Notes under the pieces: model-generated
The model's input: the letters and a program-made list of their open reading frames with translations, nothing else
What the model was told of the DNA's origin: nothing
The model's database searches: none
Part shown: positions 18,221 through 27,253 of the stretch, piece after piece
Numbering within the stretch: the first letter of the stretch is position 1
Layout: the number at the start of each line of letters is the position of its first letter
Made by a program: the position numbers and the translations under genes
Source of the DNA: Bacteroidales bacterium
Lineage (GTDB): Bacteria > Bacteroidota > Bacteroidia > Bacteroidales > Paludibacteraceae
DNA: 52,711 bases
Direction: 5' to 3'
Assembly: GCA_012519425.1 (NCBI GenBank)
Contig: JAAYQF010000099.1
Span: 1-52,711 of the forward strand

Positions 18221-20203
18221 TCAAAACTTGTATTCCACAAAAGCTTCAATGGCTTCGTAAGACGCCAATCCCAACTGCTGGTATAGTGCTGCAGTAGCCC
18301 TGTTTCTATCTTCTGAACGTTGCCAGAAAAGGCGTTCATCTTTGCCCATAAAAGGCGCACTTTCCATTTGCGACTGGTGTCTTAGGATAGATTTTCTTTT
18401 ATTCATCAGCTGTTCAGGACTCATGGGAACTGCCATTTCGATATGGTCGATTTCCCATTCTGCCCAGGCTCCGCGATACATCCACACGCGACATTCGTCC
18501 ATCAATCCTTCTTTGTTTAACTCGTCTATAGCGGCTAAAACTGCATTCAAACAAACCCGGTGTGTACCATGGGGGTCTGCCAGGTCACCGGCAACAAATA
18601 TCTGATGTGGCCTGATTTCCCGAATAAGGTCCATTACGATGTGTACATCTTTTTCTGAGAGGTCGTTTTTCTTAACCTTTCCCGTTTCGTAAAAAGGCAA
18701 ATCGAGAAAATGTATATTTTCCGGTTTCACTCCGATAAACCTGCAGGCAGAACGAGCCTCTTCACGCCTGATCTGTCCTTTGACAAACAAAATATCCTTG
18801 TAAACGGACGGTGTCATCTCTTGTTGATTTAATAAAACAGCCAGTACTTCATCAATTTTTCCGTCAATCTCGATTTCATGATCATAGTATTTATTAGATA
18901 TGCTTTTCATCAAAGAAATATACCTGATCGCTTCTTCGTCTCCCACAGCAATATTTCCGGAAGTTTGATAGGCTATGTGTACTATATGTCCCTGATCTAC
19001 CAGTCTTTGAAAAGTACCTCCCATAGAGATTACATCGTCGTCAGGGTGTGGACTGAAAATCAATGACCGTTTAGGGTGAGGAAAAGCGCGCTCAGGACGA
19101 TTAGTGTCATCAGCATTAGGCTTGCCACCTGGCCATCCTGTGATGGTGTGTTGTAAATCGTTGAAAATTTGGATGTTTACATCATATGCCGAACCGTAGT
19201 TGACCAATAATTCATCTAAACCATGCAGGTTGTAATCCTTATTGGTTAATTTTAATATTGGTTTGCCTGTTTTTTCGCACAACCAAACAATGGCACGACG
19301 AATGAGTTTGTTGGTCCAATCGCACGAACCCACCAGCCAGGGCTGACTAACACGGGTTAAATACTGAGCCGCATCAATGTCCGTCACCACTTTTGCGTTT
19401 TTATGAAATTGTAATAGAGAGGCCGGCACATTATCATCTGCTTTTAATTCAATAACTTTTTTCAGAATAGCAGCTTTGTGCTCTCCCCATGCTGACAGAG
19501 TCAGCTTGCGAGCTTCCATCAGAGAAGAAAGTCCAATGGTAAAACCATAGGAAGGGATATCATCCACAGTGTTGTAAAATTGCTTTAAATCTGCTCTTGA
19601 CTGCTCGTCAAGCAACATCAACCTGGTTTTGGAACCGATATTTGAACCGGGTTCATTATATGCCAAATTGCCCACCAGGCCAACACTTACAAGTACATAA
19701 TCCAATCCGCCGTGCTCAATGATCAGCTGGTCATATGCCTGACAGAAAGCATGTATGTTTTGTTCATCATGTTCAGGGATCAAGGTGTAGAAGTTCTCAA
19801 AATTAAAATCAACCTTATTGAGCAAATTTTCTTTGATAATTCTGGTGTTATTGTGTTGATAATGGTGAGTTAAGGGGTAAAATTCCGTAATATTGAAAAC
19901 AACTACGTTTTTAAAACTCAAACCTTCTTGCTGATGCATTTTTACAAGTTTGGCATATACCCCTAATGGAGAAGAACCACCCGAAAGTCCCAATACGCAG
20001 GTTTGATTTTGCTCCTGTTTTTTTCTAATGATGGTGGCTATTTCCCTGGCAATGTAAGCCGAACCCTCTACTTCAGAATCAAATATTTCCGTATCAATTT
20101 TTTCAAATTGTGTTTGTCTGATTTTTTCAATGGCGTTCGTAGCCCGATAATAACGTTCGGGAATTCTTTCTAAAGTGATTTTAGAGCTCAAATCTAGTTG
20201 CAT
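18221..20203 (-). CDS. Glucosamine-6-phosphate deaminase-like / LmbE-PIG-L deacetylase fusion
   Basis: A 660-residue two-domain protein. Residues about 40-290 are NagB-like (GLSGGSSPLG at 72-81), but three of the four E. coli NagB catalytic residues are replaced: Asp72 by Thr106 (FNITEF), Asp141 by Val177 and His143 by Asn179 (VGLVGNLAYNEP); only Glu148 (Glu184) remains. Residues about 378-640 form an LmbE/PIG-L zinc deacetylase domain with an intact metal motif PHPDDD (His386, Asp388, Asp389) and the distal DPHGTH (543-548). Fusions of this plan are common in Bacteroidota and are usually annotated simply as NagB. An N-acetyl-sugar or sugar-phosphate deacetylase is more likely than a deaminase. 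The kinase-like gene lies 15 bases upstream, so they form an operon. Confidence 0.88.
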   Translation of the reverse strand: MQLDLSSKITLERIPERYYRATNAIEKIRQTQFEKIDTEIFDSEVEGSAYIAREIATIIRKKQEQNQTCVLGLSGGSSPLGVYAKLVKMHQQEGLSFKNVVVFNITEFYPLTHHYQHNNTRIIKENLLNKVDFNFENFYTLIPEHDEQNIHAFCQAYDQLIIEHGGLDYVLVSVGLVGNLAYNEPGSNIGSKTRLMLLDEQSRADLKQFYNTVDDIPSYGFTIGLSSLMEARKLTLSAWGEHKAAILKKVIELKADDNVPASLLQFHKNAKVVTDIDAAQYLTRVSQPWLVGSCDWTNKLIRRAIVWLCEKTGKPILKLTNKDYNLHGLDELLVNYGSAYDVNIQIFNDLQHTITGWPGGKPNADDTNRPERAFPHPKRSLIFSPHPDDDVISMGGTFQRLVDQGHIVHIAYQTSGNIAVGDEEAIRYISLMKSISNKYYDHEIEIDGKIDEVLAVLLNQQEMTPSVYKDILFVKGQIRREEARSACRFIGVKPENIHFLDLPFYETGKVKKNDLSEKDVHIVMDLIREIRPHQIFVAGDLADPHGTHRVCLNAVLAAIDELNKEGLMDECRVWMYRGAWAEWEIDHIEMAVPMSPEQLMNKRKSILRHQSQMESAPFMGKDERLFWQRSEDRNRATAALYQQLGLASYEAIEAFVEYKF

Positions 20204-20218
20204 GGCTAAATTGAATTA

Positions 20219-21304
20219 TTAAGATTGTTTCGAATATTTTTTTACAATTTCTTGCATCTGTTTAAATTTCTTTTCCTGTTGTTCCAATAAACGGAACTGT
20301 GCCAGTGTTCTTTGCCAGTTATGTTCCGAATGTTCGATTTTATAGTAAGTATCACCATTCAAATAATCGGTAAAGAAGCGTACAGTTTGCATGTATGTTA
20401 ACATTTTTGCCCCTAAAGCCAAATATTCAAGTTCTACATCGGTTAAAAAAGTTGCCATCTCAAGGTATCCTTTGGTATAAGCTTCATAAATTTCGAGATT
20501 GACATCAATGTTATCAAGTTGTGGGTCATCTTCGGCACCTGTATTTGCCGCTGTTCGCATGAAATCGCCAAAATCAGATAACACCGTACTGATCATCATG
20601 GTATCTAAATCAACGATACAGCATGGTTCATCTTTCTCATTGAAAAGTAAGTTGTTAATTTTGGTATCGCAATGATTTATTCTGCCCGGCAACTTACCGG
20701 CTCTGAATAGTCGTTGAGGCAAACACATTTCATCCGCTCTTTTCATCAGTTCATCTACCATCCAACTTGTTTTTTCTACTCTGTTGACCAGATCGTCTTT
20801 TACTGCATCTTTCAATTGCTGCACCCTGAATTCAACATTGTGAAAATCAGGAATGCTGTCAACTAATTGATTAGTAGGTATATCTGCTATCATGCAATGA
20901 AAATTACCGTAGGCTTTTCCCGCCTCGTAAGCAAGCTCAGGTGTAATAGCCTCATAGCTGTGCGTGTTTTTGATATGGACATAAACTCTCCAGTAATTAC
21001 CCTCATCATCCTGATAAAAGAGCTTATTATCTTTGGTTTCAATTAACTGCAAAACCTTTTGTTCAATATTAGTTACACCGGCATCTTTATATTTTTTTCT
21101 CAGGTGATCAGTCACAATTTTGATGTTGTTTTGTAAGCCTTGAACATCCTTGAAAATGTGGTGATTGATCTTTTGTAAAAAATATGATTCATCTTCCGGA
21201 TTTTTACCTGAAGCAATAAAAGAATCATTAATATGACCTATTTTTAGGGGTTTGATGTCAACAATTGTTGATTTGATTTTGAAATATTGTAAAATTTTTT
21301 CCAT
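20219..21304 (-). CDS. APH-fold sugar kinase, N-acetylhexosamine 1-kinase-like
   Basis: A 361-residue cytoplasmic kinase of the aminoglycoside-phosphotransferase/choline-kinase fold. The catalytic loop reads INHCDTKINNLLF (Asp213, Asn218) and the metal-binding motif IVDLDTMM (Asp232, Asp234); the N-terminal lobe carries GHINDSFI. Length and motifs fit N-acetylhexosamine 1-kinase (NahK), which phosphorylates GlcNAc/GalNAc at C1. Some Bacteroidota relatives carry the label mucin desulfatase, which the kinase motifs do not support. The NagB-LmbE fusion follows after 15 bases, so both probably act on the same amino sugar. A putative -7 element lies just upstream at 21333-21340. Substrate is inferred. 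Confidence 0.75.
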   Translation of the reverse strand: MEKILQYFKIKSTIVDIKPLKIGHINDSFIASGKNPEDESYFLQKINHHIFKDVQGLQNNIKIVTDHLRKKYKDAGVTNIEQKVLQLIETKDNKLFYQDDEGNYWRVYVHIKNTHSYEAITPELAYEAGKAYGNFHCMIADIPTNQLVDSIPDFHNVEFRVQQLKDAVKDDLVNRVEKTSWMVDELMKRADEMCLPQRLFRAGKLPGRINHCDTKINNLLFNEKDEPCCIVDLDTMMISTVLSDFGDFMRTAANTGAEDDPQLDNIDVNLEIYEAYTKGYLEMATFLTDVELEYLALGAKMLTYMQTVRFFTDYLNGDTYYKIEHSEHNWQRTLAQFRLLEQQEKKFKQMQEIVKKYSKQS

Positions 21305-21332
21305 TGTACAAAAAGTTGAAAAAATAAAGATA

Positions 21333-21340
21333 CAAATATA
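21333..21340 (-). promoter_or_regulatory. Putative -7 element (TATATTTG) for the kinase/NagB-LmbE operon
   Basis: On the minus strand TATATTTG matches TAnnTTTG and lies 29 bases before the kinase ATG, in the 79-base gap after the GNAT gene. No good -33 TTTG is visible. Confidence 0.4.
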
Positions 21341-21383
21341 ATTAAAAAGAGACAGAAATTAAGAAAAAAGGGAGATATTCAGC

Positions 21384-21815
21384 TTATTTCAATCTGTATG
21401 CATATACGTTTGTTTCACGCTGTACAAAGCCTAAGCGTTGGTATAATTTATTGGCCGCAATTCTTTGTGGTCTGGAAGTAAGCATGATGGTTTTGGCATC
21501 TCGTGTTTGTGCAAACTGAATAGCATGTAAAAGCAATTGTTTTCCAAATCCTTTTCCTCTTTGAGAGATGTCTACAACCACATCTTCAATCCATAATTTT
21601 TTACCGGTCGGTACGTCATATTCAACCAGGGTCAACATCCCTACAATATTATCATCCTCCAATACTGCAGCGAACAAATGAGAATTTTCCGAAGCAAGCA
21701 TGTTCTTAAGGTAATCTTCTGATGGAAGGGCAACACTGTCATCAAGCTGAGGTAACAGATCAATAATGGCCTGATATGTTTTTTGATCGATCGAGGTAAT
21801 TTGCCGGATGGTCAT
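21384..21815 (-). CDS. GNAT-family N-acetyltransferase
   Basis: A 143-residue acetyl-CoA-dependent acetyltransferase. The GNAT core is clear: beta-4 strand VGMLTLVEYDV and LWIEDVVVDISQRGKGFGKQLL, in which RGKGFG is the Q/R-x-x-G-x-G/A pyrophosphate-binding loop, then AANKLYQRLGFVQRETNVY at the C-terminus. It is full length for a single-domain GNAT. The acceptor is unknown; it lies upstream of amino-sugar genes, but a separate -7 box before the kinase means it need not belong to that operon. Its leader contains a degenerate 15-base tandem repeat (21831-21874). Confidence 0.88.
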   Translation of the reverse strand: MTIRQITSIDQKTYQAIIDLLPQLDDSVALPSEDYLKNMLASENSHLFAAVLEDDNIVGMLTLVEYDVPTGKKLWIEDVVVDISQRGKGFGKQLLLHAIQFAQTRDAKTIMLTSRPQRIAANKLYQRLGFVQRETNVYAYRLK

Positions 21816-21830
21816 ATTGGTTTGGATTTG

Positions 21831-21874
21831 CGAAGTTCGGGTTCCAAGGTCGCAGATTCCGAAGTCCGAGATTC
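21831..21874 (-). repeat. Degenerate 15-bp tandem repeat, three units, in the GNAT leader
   Basis: On the minus strand three contiguous units of 15, 15 and 14 bases read GAATCTCGGACTTCG, GAATCTGCGACCTTG and GAACCCGAACTTCG. They lie between the putative -7 box (21884-21891) and the GNAT ATG at 21815, so they would be in its 5' leader. Confidence 0.6.
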
Positions 21875-21883
21875 ATAATGGTG

Positions 21884-21891
21884 CAAATATA
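21884..21891 (-). promoter_or_regulatory. Putative -7 element (TATATTTG) for the GNAT gene
   Basis: Minus-strand match to TAnnTTTG, 69 bases before the GNAT ATG. No clear -33 TTG at the right distance. Confidence 0.4.
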
Positions 21892-21933
21892 AGTTTTTGT
21901 AATTGATTTTTCATAAAATCGTCCGTATGTTTA

Positions 21934-21965
21934 TTTGTATTCAACCACAAAATAATGTATTTTTG
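21934..21965 (+). promoter_or_regulatory. Bacteroidota-type promoter of nagB (TTTG-N20-TATTTTTG)
   Basis: TTTG at 21934-21937 and TATTTTTG at 21958-21965 are separated by exactly 20 bases, matching the primary-sigma consensus TTTG-N19-21-TAnnTTTG. The -7 element is 48 bases before the nagB ATG. Confidence 0.75.
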
Positions 21966-22013
21966 CCTCATGTTTTATGCTCTCTCTTAAAATCAATTTA
22001 ATTTTTAGCATCT

Positions 22014-22808
22014 ATGAGACTCATCATTCAGAAAGATTACGAAAAAATTTCGGAGTGGACGGCAAATTATATCGCTGAGAAAATCAACAAAGCAGATTCA
22101 TCAACAGATAGCCGTTTTGTACTGGGCTTACCGACAGGTTCAACACCTTTAGGCACTTATAAAAACCTGATTGAGATGTATGAAGCAGGAAAAGTGTCTT
22201 TTCAAAATGTAGTGACATTCAATATGGACGAATATGTGGGTATTCCGCAAAACCACAAGCAAAGCTACTATACTTTTATGTGGAAGAATTTTTTCAGCAA
22301 GGTAGATGTCCTGCCTGAGCGCGTCAACATCCTGAACGGAAATGCTCCTGATTTGGAAGCTGAGTGTGAATCTTATGAAAACCGCATCAAATCCTACGGT
22401 GGCATTGATCTTTTCTTGGGTGGAGTAGGGGCCGATGGTCACATAGCCTTTAACGAACCGGGATCTTCACTGACTTCCCGCACCAGAATGAAAATCCTGA
22501 CACAAGATACCATCATAGCTAATTCCCGTTTCTTTGATAATGATATCAATAAAGTACCGAAGAATGCTTTGACTGTTGGGGTAGGTACAATTTGCGATGC
22601 TAAGGAGGTTGTAATTATAGTGAGCGGTCATGGCAAAGCCCGTGCTTTGCGACATGCTGTAGAAGGGTCTGTCAATCAGATGTGGACCATTAGCGCCTTA
22701 CAGTTACATCCTAAAGCTATTATCGTGTGTGACGAAGCTGCTTGTGTGGAATTGAAAGTTGGAACCTACAACTATTTCAAGGACATTGAAAAAAATGAGA
22801 TTTTGTAA
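22014..22808 (+). CDS. nagB: Glucosamine-6-phosphate deaminase
   Basis: A 264-residue NagB that converts glucosamine-6-phosphate to fructose-6-phosphate and ammonia in the cytoplasm. It aligns with E. coli NagB almost end to end: [12 protein letters not shown] at the phosphate site, FNMDEYVG with the general base Asp72, and [17 protein letters not shown] with the Asp141, His143 and Glu148 equivalents all present, then SRFFDND and LTVGVGT. In contrast to the fusion protein at 18221-20203 every catalytic residue is kept, so this is the working deaminase. It has its own well-formed promoter and a terminator. It would take the amino sugar released by GH20 into glycolysis. Confidence 0.97.
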   Translation: MRLIIQKDYEKISEWTANYIAEKINKADSSTDSRFVLGLPTGSTPLGTYKNLIEMYEAGKVSFQNVVTFNMDEYVGIPQNHKQSYYTFMWKNFFSKVDVLPERVNILNGNAPDLEAECESYENRIKSYGGIDLFLGGVGADGHIAFNEPGSSLTSRTRMKILTQDTIIANSRFFDNDINKVPKNALTVGVGTICDAKEVVIIVSGHGKARALRHAVEGSVNQMWTISALQLHPKAIIVCDEAACVELKVGTYNYFKDIEKNEIL

Positions 22809-22937
22809 AGATATTACGATAGTCTTTAATGCATTCCTATCCTTTATTATGATATAAAATGGCAGTCCTGTTTTTTTTGATAAATGCTGCTTATTTAAGT
22901 TTAAATTGCGTAAAAGCTCAATGCATGAAACTTACAG

Positions 22938-22996
22938 AATCAAAACCCGACTTCTCAGCTAAGTTTTCTTTGTGTATGTCAGGGTTTTGATTTTTT
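22938..22996 (+). terminator. Rho-independent terminator after nagB
   Basis: AATCAAAACCC (22938-22948) pairs with GGGTTTTGATT (22982-22992) and is followed by a T run. The loop is about 33 bases and may add a few pairs (GAC with GTC). It lies 130 bases after the nagB stop. Confidence 0.7.
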
Positions 22997-23107
22997 GTTG
23001 CCAGGCATGTTTTGTCCGGTTAGAGTTAACGAAAGAAGAGAAATTTTGCTTGAAGTCGTTAATTGTATTATTAAAATCAAATATTAAAATCTATAAAAAA
23101 CATCATT

Positions 23108-26100
23108 ATGAAACATAAATTTTATTCATTTCTTCTATGTAGTTTAATGTTGTTGGTTGTAGGACCAGGCATGGCGCAGACCAACACCTCTCACGAAAAC
23201 GCTGAATTAATCGAATTGGATCAGGAGGTAACGTACTCGCATGCATCATCTCCGGCTGCACAAACTCTTTATTTTAAATTTAACGTTGAAGCGGGAGAAA
23301 TCTATGAAATTACAGGTACATACAATGATTTTTATTACAGTGATCTCACGGTTTATGATACCACTGAAAATTCTCCTGTTACGACAACATGTGTGTCGAC
23401 AAATGTTATGGAGTCTTACAGACTGACTGCAACTAAAACGGGAACTCTTCATATAAAGCGTTCAATAAAATACTATACTGAAAACCCTATAACAATGACT
23501 GTGAGTCAGATCACTGATGCGCGCGTTTGTGCTAATGCCGTTAAAGTAAATGTAGGTCAGGAAGTATCCTACAACCACAAAACTGATTACGAACTGTGGT
23601 GGAAGGTAGAGTTAGATGCAAACAGTACCTATTTGATTAATTTTAATAACGAAAATGAAAATGGTGCAACATTATACATTTATAGTGATTGTGATGAGGA
23701 AACGGCTTTAGCAGAGTCTTCTTATGGTATAATTAATGTTTCTACCACAACAGAAGGGTATTATTATATACGTTCTTATACGTATAATCTATACTCTGAA
23801 GAAAGTAATTTCAATACCTTTACAATCAGTAAGTTCGCAAACGATAATAACACAAGCTGTTCCTCTGCCAAACAGATTGCGGTGAACGGGGATGTGTTTA
23901 CTTCCTTTAGTTATGGGGATCTGCTTTGGTACAAGGTAGATGTTGAAGGTGGAAAAGTTTATGAGTTGGACGGCCGTGGCACCGATCCTTATTCATGGAC
24001 GGTAAGCGTGAATGTTTATGCCTCCTGTGAGGCAACAACTGCTATTGCAGGAATAAGCCAATGCCCCGGCGTTGTTTATTTAGCTCCGGAATATGACACT
24101 ACCTATTACATCAGATGGAGAAATGGGGGTAATACTTCATTAGACCCTTTCATTTGGGGCTTTAATGAAGTTACGGATAACCGCACTTGTCAATTAGCCT
24201 CTCCAATCACGCTCAATGAGAACATTACCGTACCTACTGTTGCCGACGGTGCAAGAGACTCTTATTGGTACTCATTAGAAGTGCAGGCTGGTAATTTTTA
24301 TGAAATAGATTTTAACGAAGCGTATAGTACCAGTTGGGATAAGGATGAAATGTTAATATATAGCGACTGTAGTCAAAGAGATTTTCTGAGTCGTTTTACT
24401 AAATCCAAGCATTTGCTTGCACCCGAAAGTAGTGGCATTCTGTATCTTAAGATTGAGCGTACAGCATTTTCCAACTCCCAGCTTGTATGGAAAGTGAGTC
24501 AGGTGAGCGCCGGCGATAACCGCCTGTGTGCATACGCACAAAATATTACCCTTGGCGCTGATATACAAACTGATCATACGCCCGGTTATATTGACCTGTG
24601 GTACAAAGTACCGCTTGAAGGCGGTAAGGTGTATGAGATAGATGCCTCGGAAGCAAGCACAAACCTGTATTATTATATAGGCGAGGAGGTATGCGACACT
24701 TATCTAAATTCAAATATCCTCTATATTCAACGCGGAACCAAAAATTTAATTGATCCGGAAGTTGATGTGGTGTATTATTTCCATACCATCGATCAGAGTG
24801 GAACTCCGAGTCACAACTTTACCTGGAAAATTAGTGAGACAGAGGGCGATAATCGCCTGTGTTCTTATGCTACGCTCATAAATCAAGGGGCAGCATTCAC
24901 CGTCGACCATACTGACAACGATACTTATTGGTTTAAGTTGAACGTTACTGCCAATGGTTCGTATTCGGTTGAATTACCTGAAACACTTGGTGAGTACGTA
25001 CGTGTGTTTGACGAATGTGGAGGAGAAATGAAAAAAAGTGTACATGGAGAACCCTTCTCTTTCGTGGCGGAACATACCGGGTTATATTACCTGCATTTCA
25101 TCAACAGAAGTTCAAAACCGACGTTTGACTGCACTGTTACCGAAGTGATCGATAATCGTTCTTGTCTGTATCCTGCAAACGTATCGATAGATCAACCGGT
25201 AAATGCCAATTATGTGCAGGGTGGTTTGTGGTATTTGATTCAGCTTGACGCAAATGATATATATGAATTTGACTTTACAGATTCGGGCCTGATCGGTAGC
25301 ATCTATACTTCTTGTGGTGAAAACTTACCACTTGCACAAGGCGAATCTGAAAAAATGCTGTTTAAGCCCACCACTACAGGAGCTTATCTTGTGCATACAG
25401 GTACGTATTATGCGGATAATTCAATGAATTGGTCCTTTGCAAAGAAAGAATCCGGTGACAGCCGATTATGTGAATATGCTGTGGAAGTATCTGTGGAGGA
25501 TACAACAACAACCTATTTTACCGATTCTCACCGAACTCACTGGTATAAAGTTGAAGTACAGGCAGATAAGTATTACGAGATAGGCAGTTGTGACAAAGAG
25601 TCGAATGCACTTGGAATAAATATATATGCCGGTTGCGAAGAACAAGTTGCCCTGGCATCTGTAGTAGGAACTAAAGTGTTATCTGCTGAAACGGATGGAA
25701 CGTTATATCTGAAAGTAGTGTTTTCTCCTCATACCAATGTCACTTCTGCACAATGGTATATCAAGGAAGTAACTCCTGATGGACGTGTTTGTAGCCTCGG
25801 ACTTGAAGCGTCGATTGGTGAGGAAATAACTACATATAATTATCACGCAACAGCCGAATTCGATATGTGGGGAGACGGTAATGATTATCCACCATACGTT
25901 ACAACACAAGGTACCTGGTACAACTTATACATAGATGAAGCCGGAGTTTACGAAATCCGCTTGCAAGACTGGGATTTTTACGAAGAACTCGGGGAAGGAG
26001 GGTATTATGGACCTTTCTACTATGCACACGTGTTTACAACTTGTGATTTGTTCTCGTCTTACTTAGGGTCGGCAGGACACTACTTTAACACAGGTAGATT

Positions 26101-27163
26101 TAGTTTTGAAGCTGAAGAAAATACCGTTTTTTATATTCTGATGGAGCAATATGAACCAAGCCCTGAGCCTTTTACCTGGGAAATCGTCAAAATAGGTGAA
26201 TCGACAGCCCCAAAAGGCATAATCGGAGTATCCCTGGCAAATGAAGAAGGTGATTTTATCAATGTTTCTACGGCAAATGTACGTGTTTATCGTAAAGATA
26301 ATGGTACCTTGTTACCTGCCGGCATAGCGACCTGGACTGATTGGAAAGGCATTAGTATGTATGAAACCAATGAAATAAGTGTGGGGGCCTACCTCATTTA
26401 TGTGGATGGTGTTCCGGGATATCTTGCAGAATGGTACAACCATGCAGGTGTATGGGAAGATGCAACCGAAGTTATACTTACAGAAAACAATGCTCGTGTA
26501 GAAATACGCCCAAAAGCTATTCCGGCTGATATTTCAAGTGGAAGTGTAAGTATTTCAGGTTCTGTTTTCGATGCGGCAGCAGCACAACCAGGAGGATCAG
26601 CAGCAATAGAAGGAGTGAGTATTAGTATTTATCGCGAGAAATCGTCATCACAACAAAGTCAGGCACAACGTTCCAAGGTATTTTATCGGATAGTAAATCC
26701 CGTGGTTTGGGAATTGGTAGCTACCATTAAGACGGATGCTAACGGGCAGTATCAAATCAATCAACTTCCTCAAGGTCGTTACAAGATAATAGTAGATTTA
26801 CCTGGTTTCTCCACGGAAGACGGAGGTGTCGTGATTGATGCTGTAGAAGGTGAAAGCTATAGCAATAATAACTTTGAGGCGGACACAGTCACCATGACAG
26901 TTTCCCGACAAGTTACGGGCTTGCGTGGACCCGCTCTACAGAACATCAGCTTGTATCCCAATCCTTTTGATAAAGAACTTGTTATTGTTCACGCTGAAGA
27001 TTGCTGGTTGCAAGTGTTCAACCTGGAAGGTGTTCAAGTATTTACTCAGCAACTGACACAAACACGGGAAGCTGTTCGTCTCGATGAACTTCCTTCCGGT
27101 ATCTACTTTTTCCGTTTGGAAAAAGATGGACGAACGGCATCATTTAAAGCGATTAAGAAGTAA
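23108..27163 (+). CDS. Large nine-repeat surface protein with T9SS sorting tail
   Basis: A 1,351-residue exported protein: signal peptide about 1-24 (GPGMAQ), then nine related modules of about 100-115 residues starting near 25, 139, 249, 359, 471, 582, 683, 785 and 892. Most modules open with D-x-R-x-C and share a later WYKV..G..YEID core, resembling a bacterial pre-peptidase C-terminal-type beta jellyroll. A CnaB/SdrD-B-like domain (about 1130-1250, KTDANGQYQINQLPQGRYKI) follows, then a type A T9SS tail (SLYPNPFDKELVI to GIYFFRLEKDG). It lies alone between two terminators. No catalytic domain is recognised; an adhesin, S-layer-like or glycan-binding role is possible but unproved. Confidence 0.85.
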   Translation: MKHKFYSFLLCSLMLLVVGPGMAQTNTSHENAELIELDQEVTYSHASSPAAQTLYFKFNVEAGEIYEITGTYNDFYYSDLTVYDTTENSPVTTTCVSTNVMESYRLTATKTGTLHIKRSIKYYTENPITMTVSQITDARVCANAVKVNVGQEVSYNHKTDYELWWKVELDANSTYLINFNNENENGATLYIYSDCDEETALAESSYGIINVSTTTEGYYYIRSYTYNLYSEESNFNTFTISKFANDNNTSCSSAKQIAVNGDVFTSFSYGDLLWYKVDVEGGKVYELDGRGTDPYSWTVSVNVYASCEATTAIAGISQCPGVVYLAPEYDTTYYIRWRNGGNTSLDPFIWGFNEVTDNRTCQLASPITLNENITVPTVADGARDSYWYSLEVQAGNFYEIDFNEAYSTSWDKDEMLIYSDCSQRDFLSRFTKSKHLLAPESSGILYLKIERTAFSNSQLVWKVSQVSAGDNRLCAYAQNITLGADIQTDHTPGYIDLWYKVPLEGGKVYEIDASEASTNLYYYIGEEVCDTYLNSNILYIQRGTKNLIDPEVDVVYYFHTIDQSGTPSHNFTWKISETEGDNRLCSYATLINQGAAFTVDHTDNDTYWFKLNVTANGSYSVELPETLGEYVRVFDECGGEMKKSVHGEPFSFVAEHTGLYYLHFINRSSKPTFDCTVTEVIDNRSCLYPANVSIDQPVNANYVQGGLWYLIQLDANDIYEFDFTDSGLIGSIYTSCGENLPLAQGESEKMLFKPTTTGAYLVHTGTYYADNSMNWSFAKKESGDSRLCEYAVEVSVEDTTTTYFTDSHRTHWYKVEVQADKYYEIGSCDKESNALGINIYAGCEEQVALASVVGTKVLSAETDGTLYLKVVFSPHTNVTSAQWYIKEVTPDGRVCSLGLEASIGEEITTYNYHATAEFDMWGDGNDYPPYVTTQGTWYNLYIDEAGVYEIRLQDWDFYEELGEGGYYGPFYYAHVFTTCDLFSSYLGSAGHYFNTGRFSFEAEENTVFYILMEQYEPSPEPFTWEIVKIGESTAPKGIIGVSLANEEGDFINVSTANVRVYRKDNGTLLPAGIATWTDWKGISMYETNEISVGAYLIYVDGVPGYLAEWYNHAGVWEDATEVILTENNARVEIRPKAIPADISSGSVSISGSVFDAAAAQPGGSAAIEGVSISIYREKSSSQQSQAQRSKVFYRIVNPVVWELVATIKTDANGQYQINQLPQGRYKIIVDLPGFSTEDGGVVIDAVEGESYSNNNFEADTVTMTVSRQVTGLRGPALQNISLYPNPFDKELVIVHAEDCWLQVFNLEGVQVFTQQLTQTREAVRLDELPSGIYFFRLEKDGRTASFKAIKK

Positions 27164-27195
27164 AAATACGTTTGTTCCAATTATCTCCAAAACCT

Positions 27196-27231
27196 ATCCA
27201 GGGGCTGGCTTGAAGCCAGCCCCTGGATTTT
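27196..27231. terminator. Very strong bidirectional terminator
   Basis: A perfect GC-rich hairpin, ATCCAGGGGCTGGC paired with GCCAGCCCCTGGAT and loop TTGAA, followed by TTTT. It lies between the convergent nine-repeat gene (ends 27163) and the FtsX-type permease gene (ends 27254). Confidence 0.92.
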
Positions 27232-27253
27232 AAATATGCTTTTGAGGCAAATT

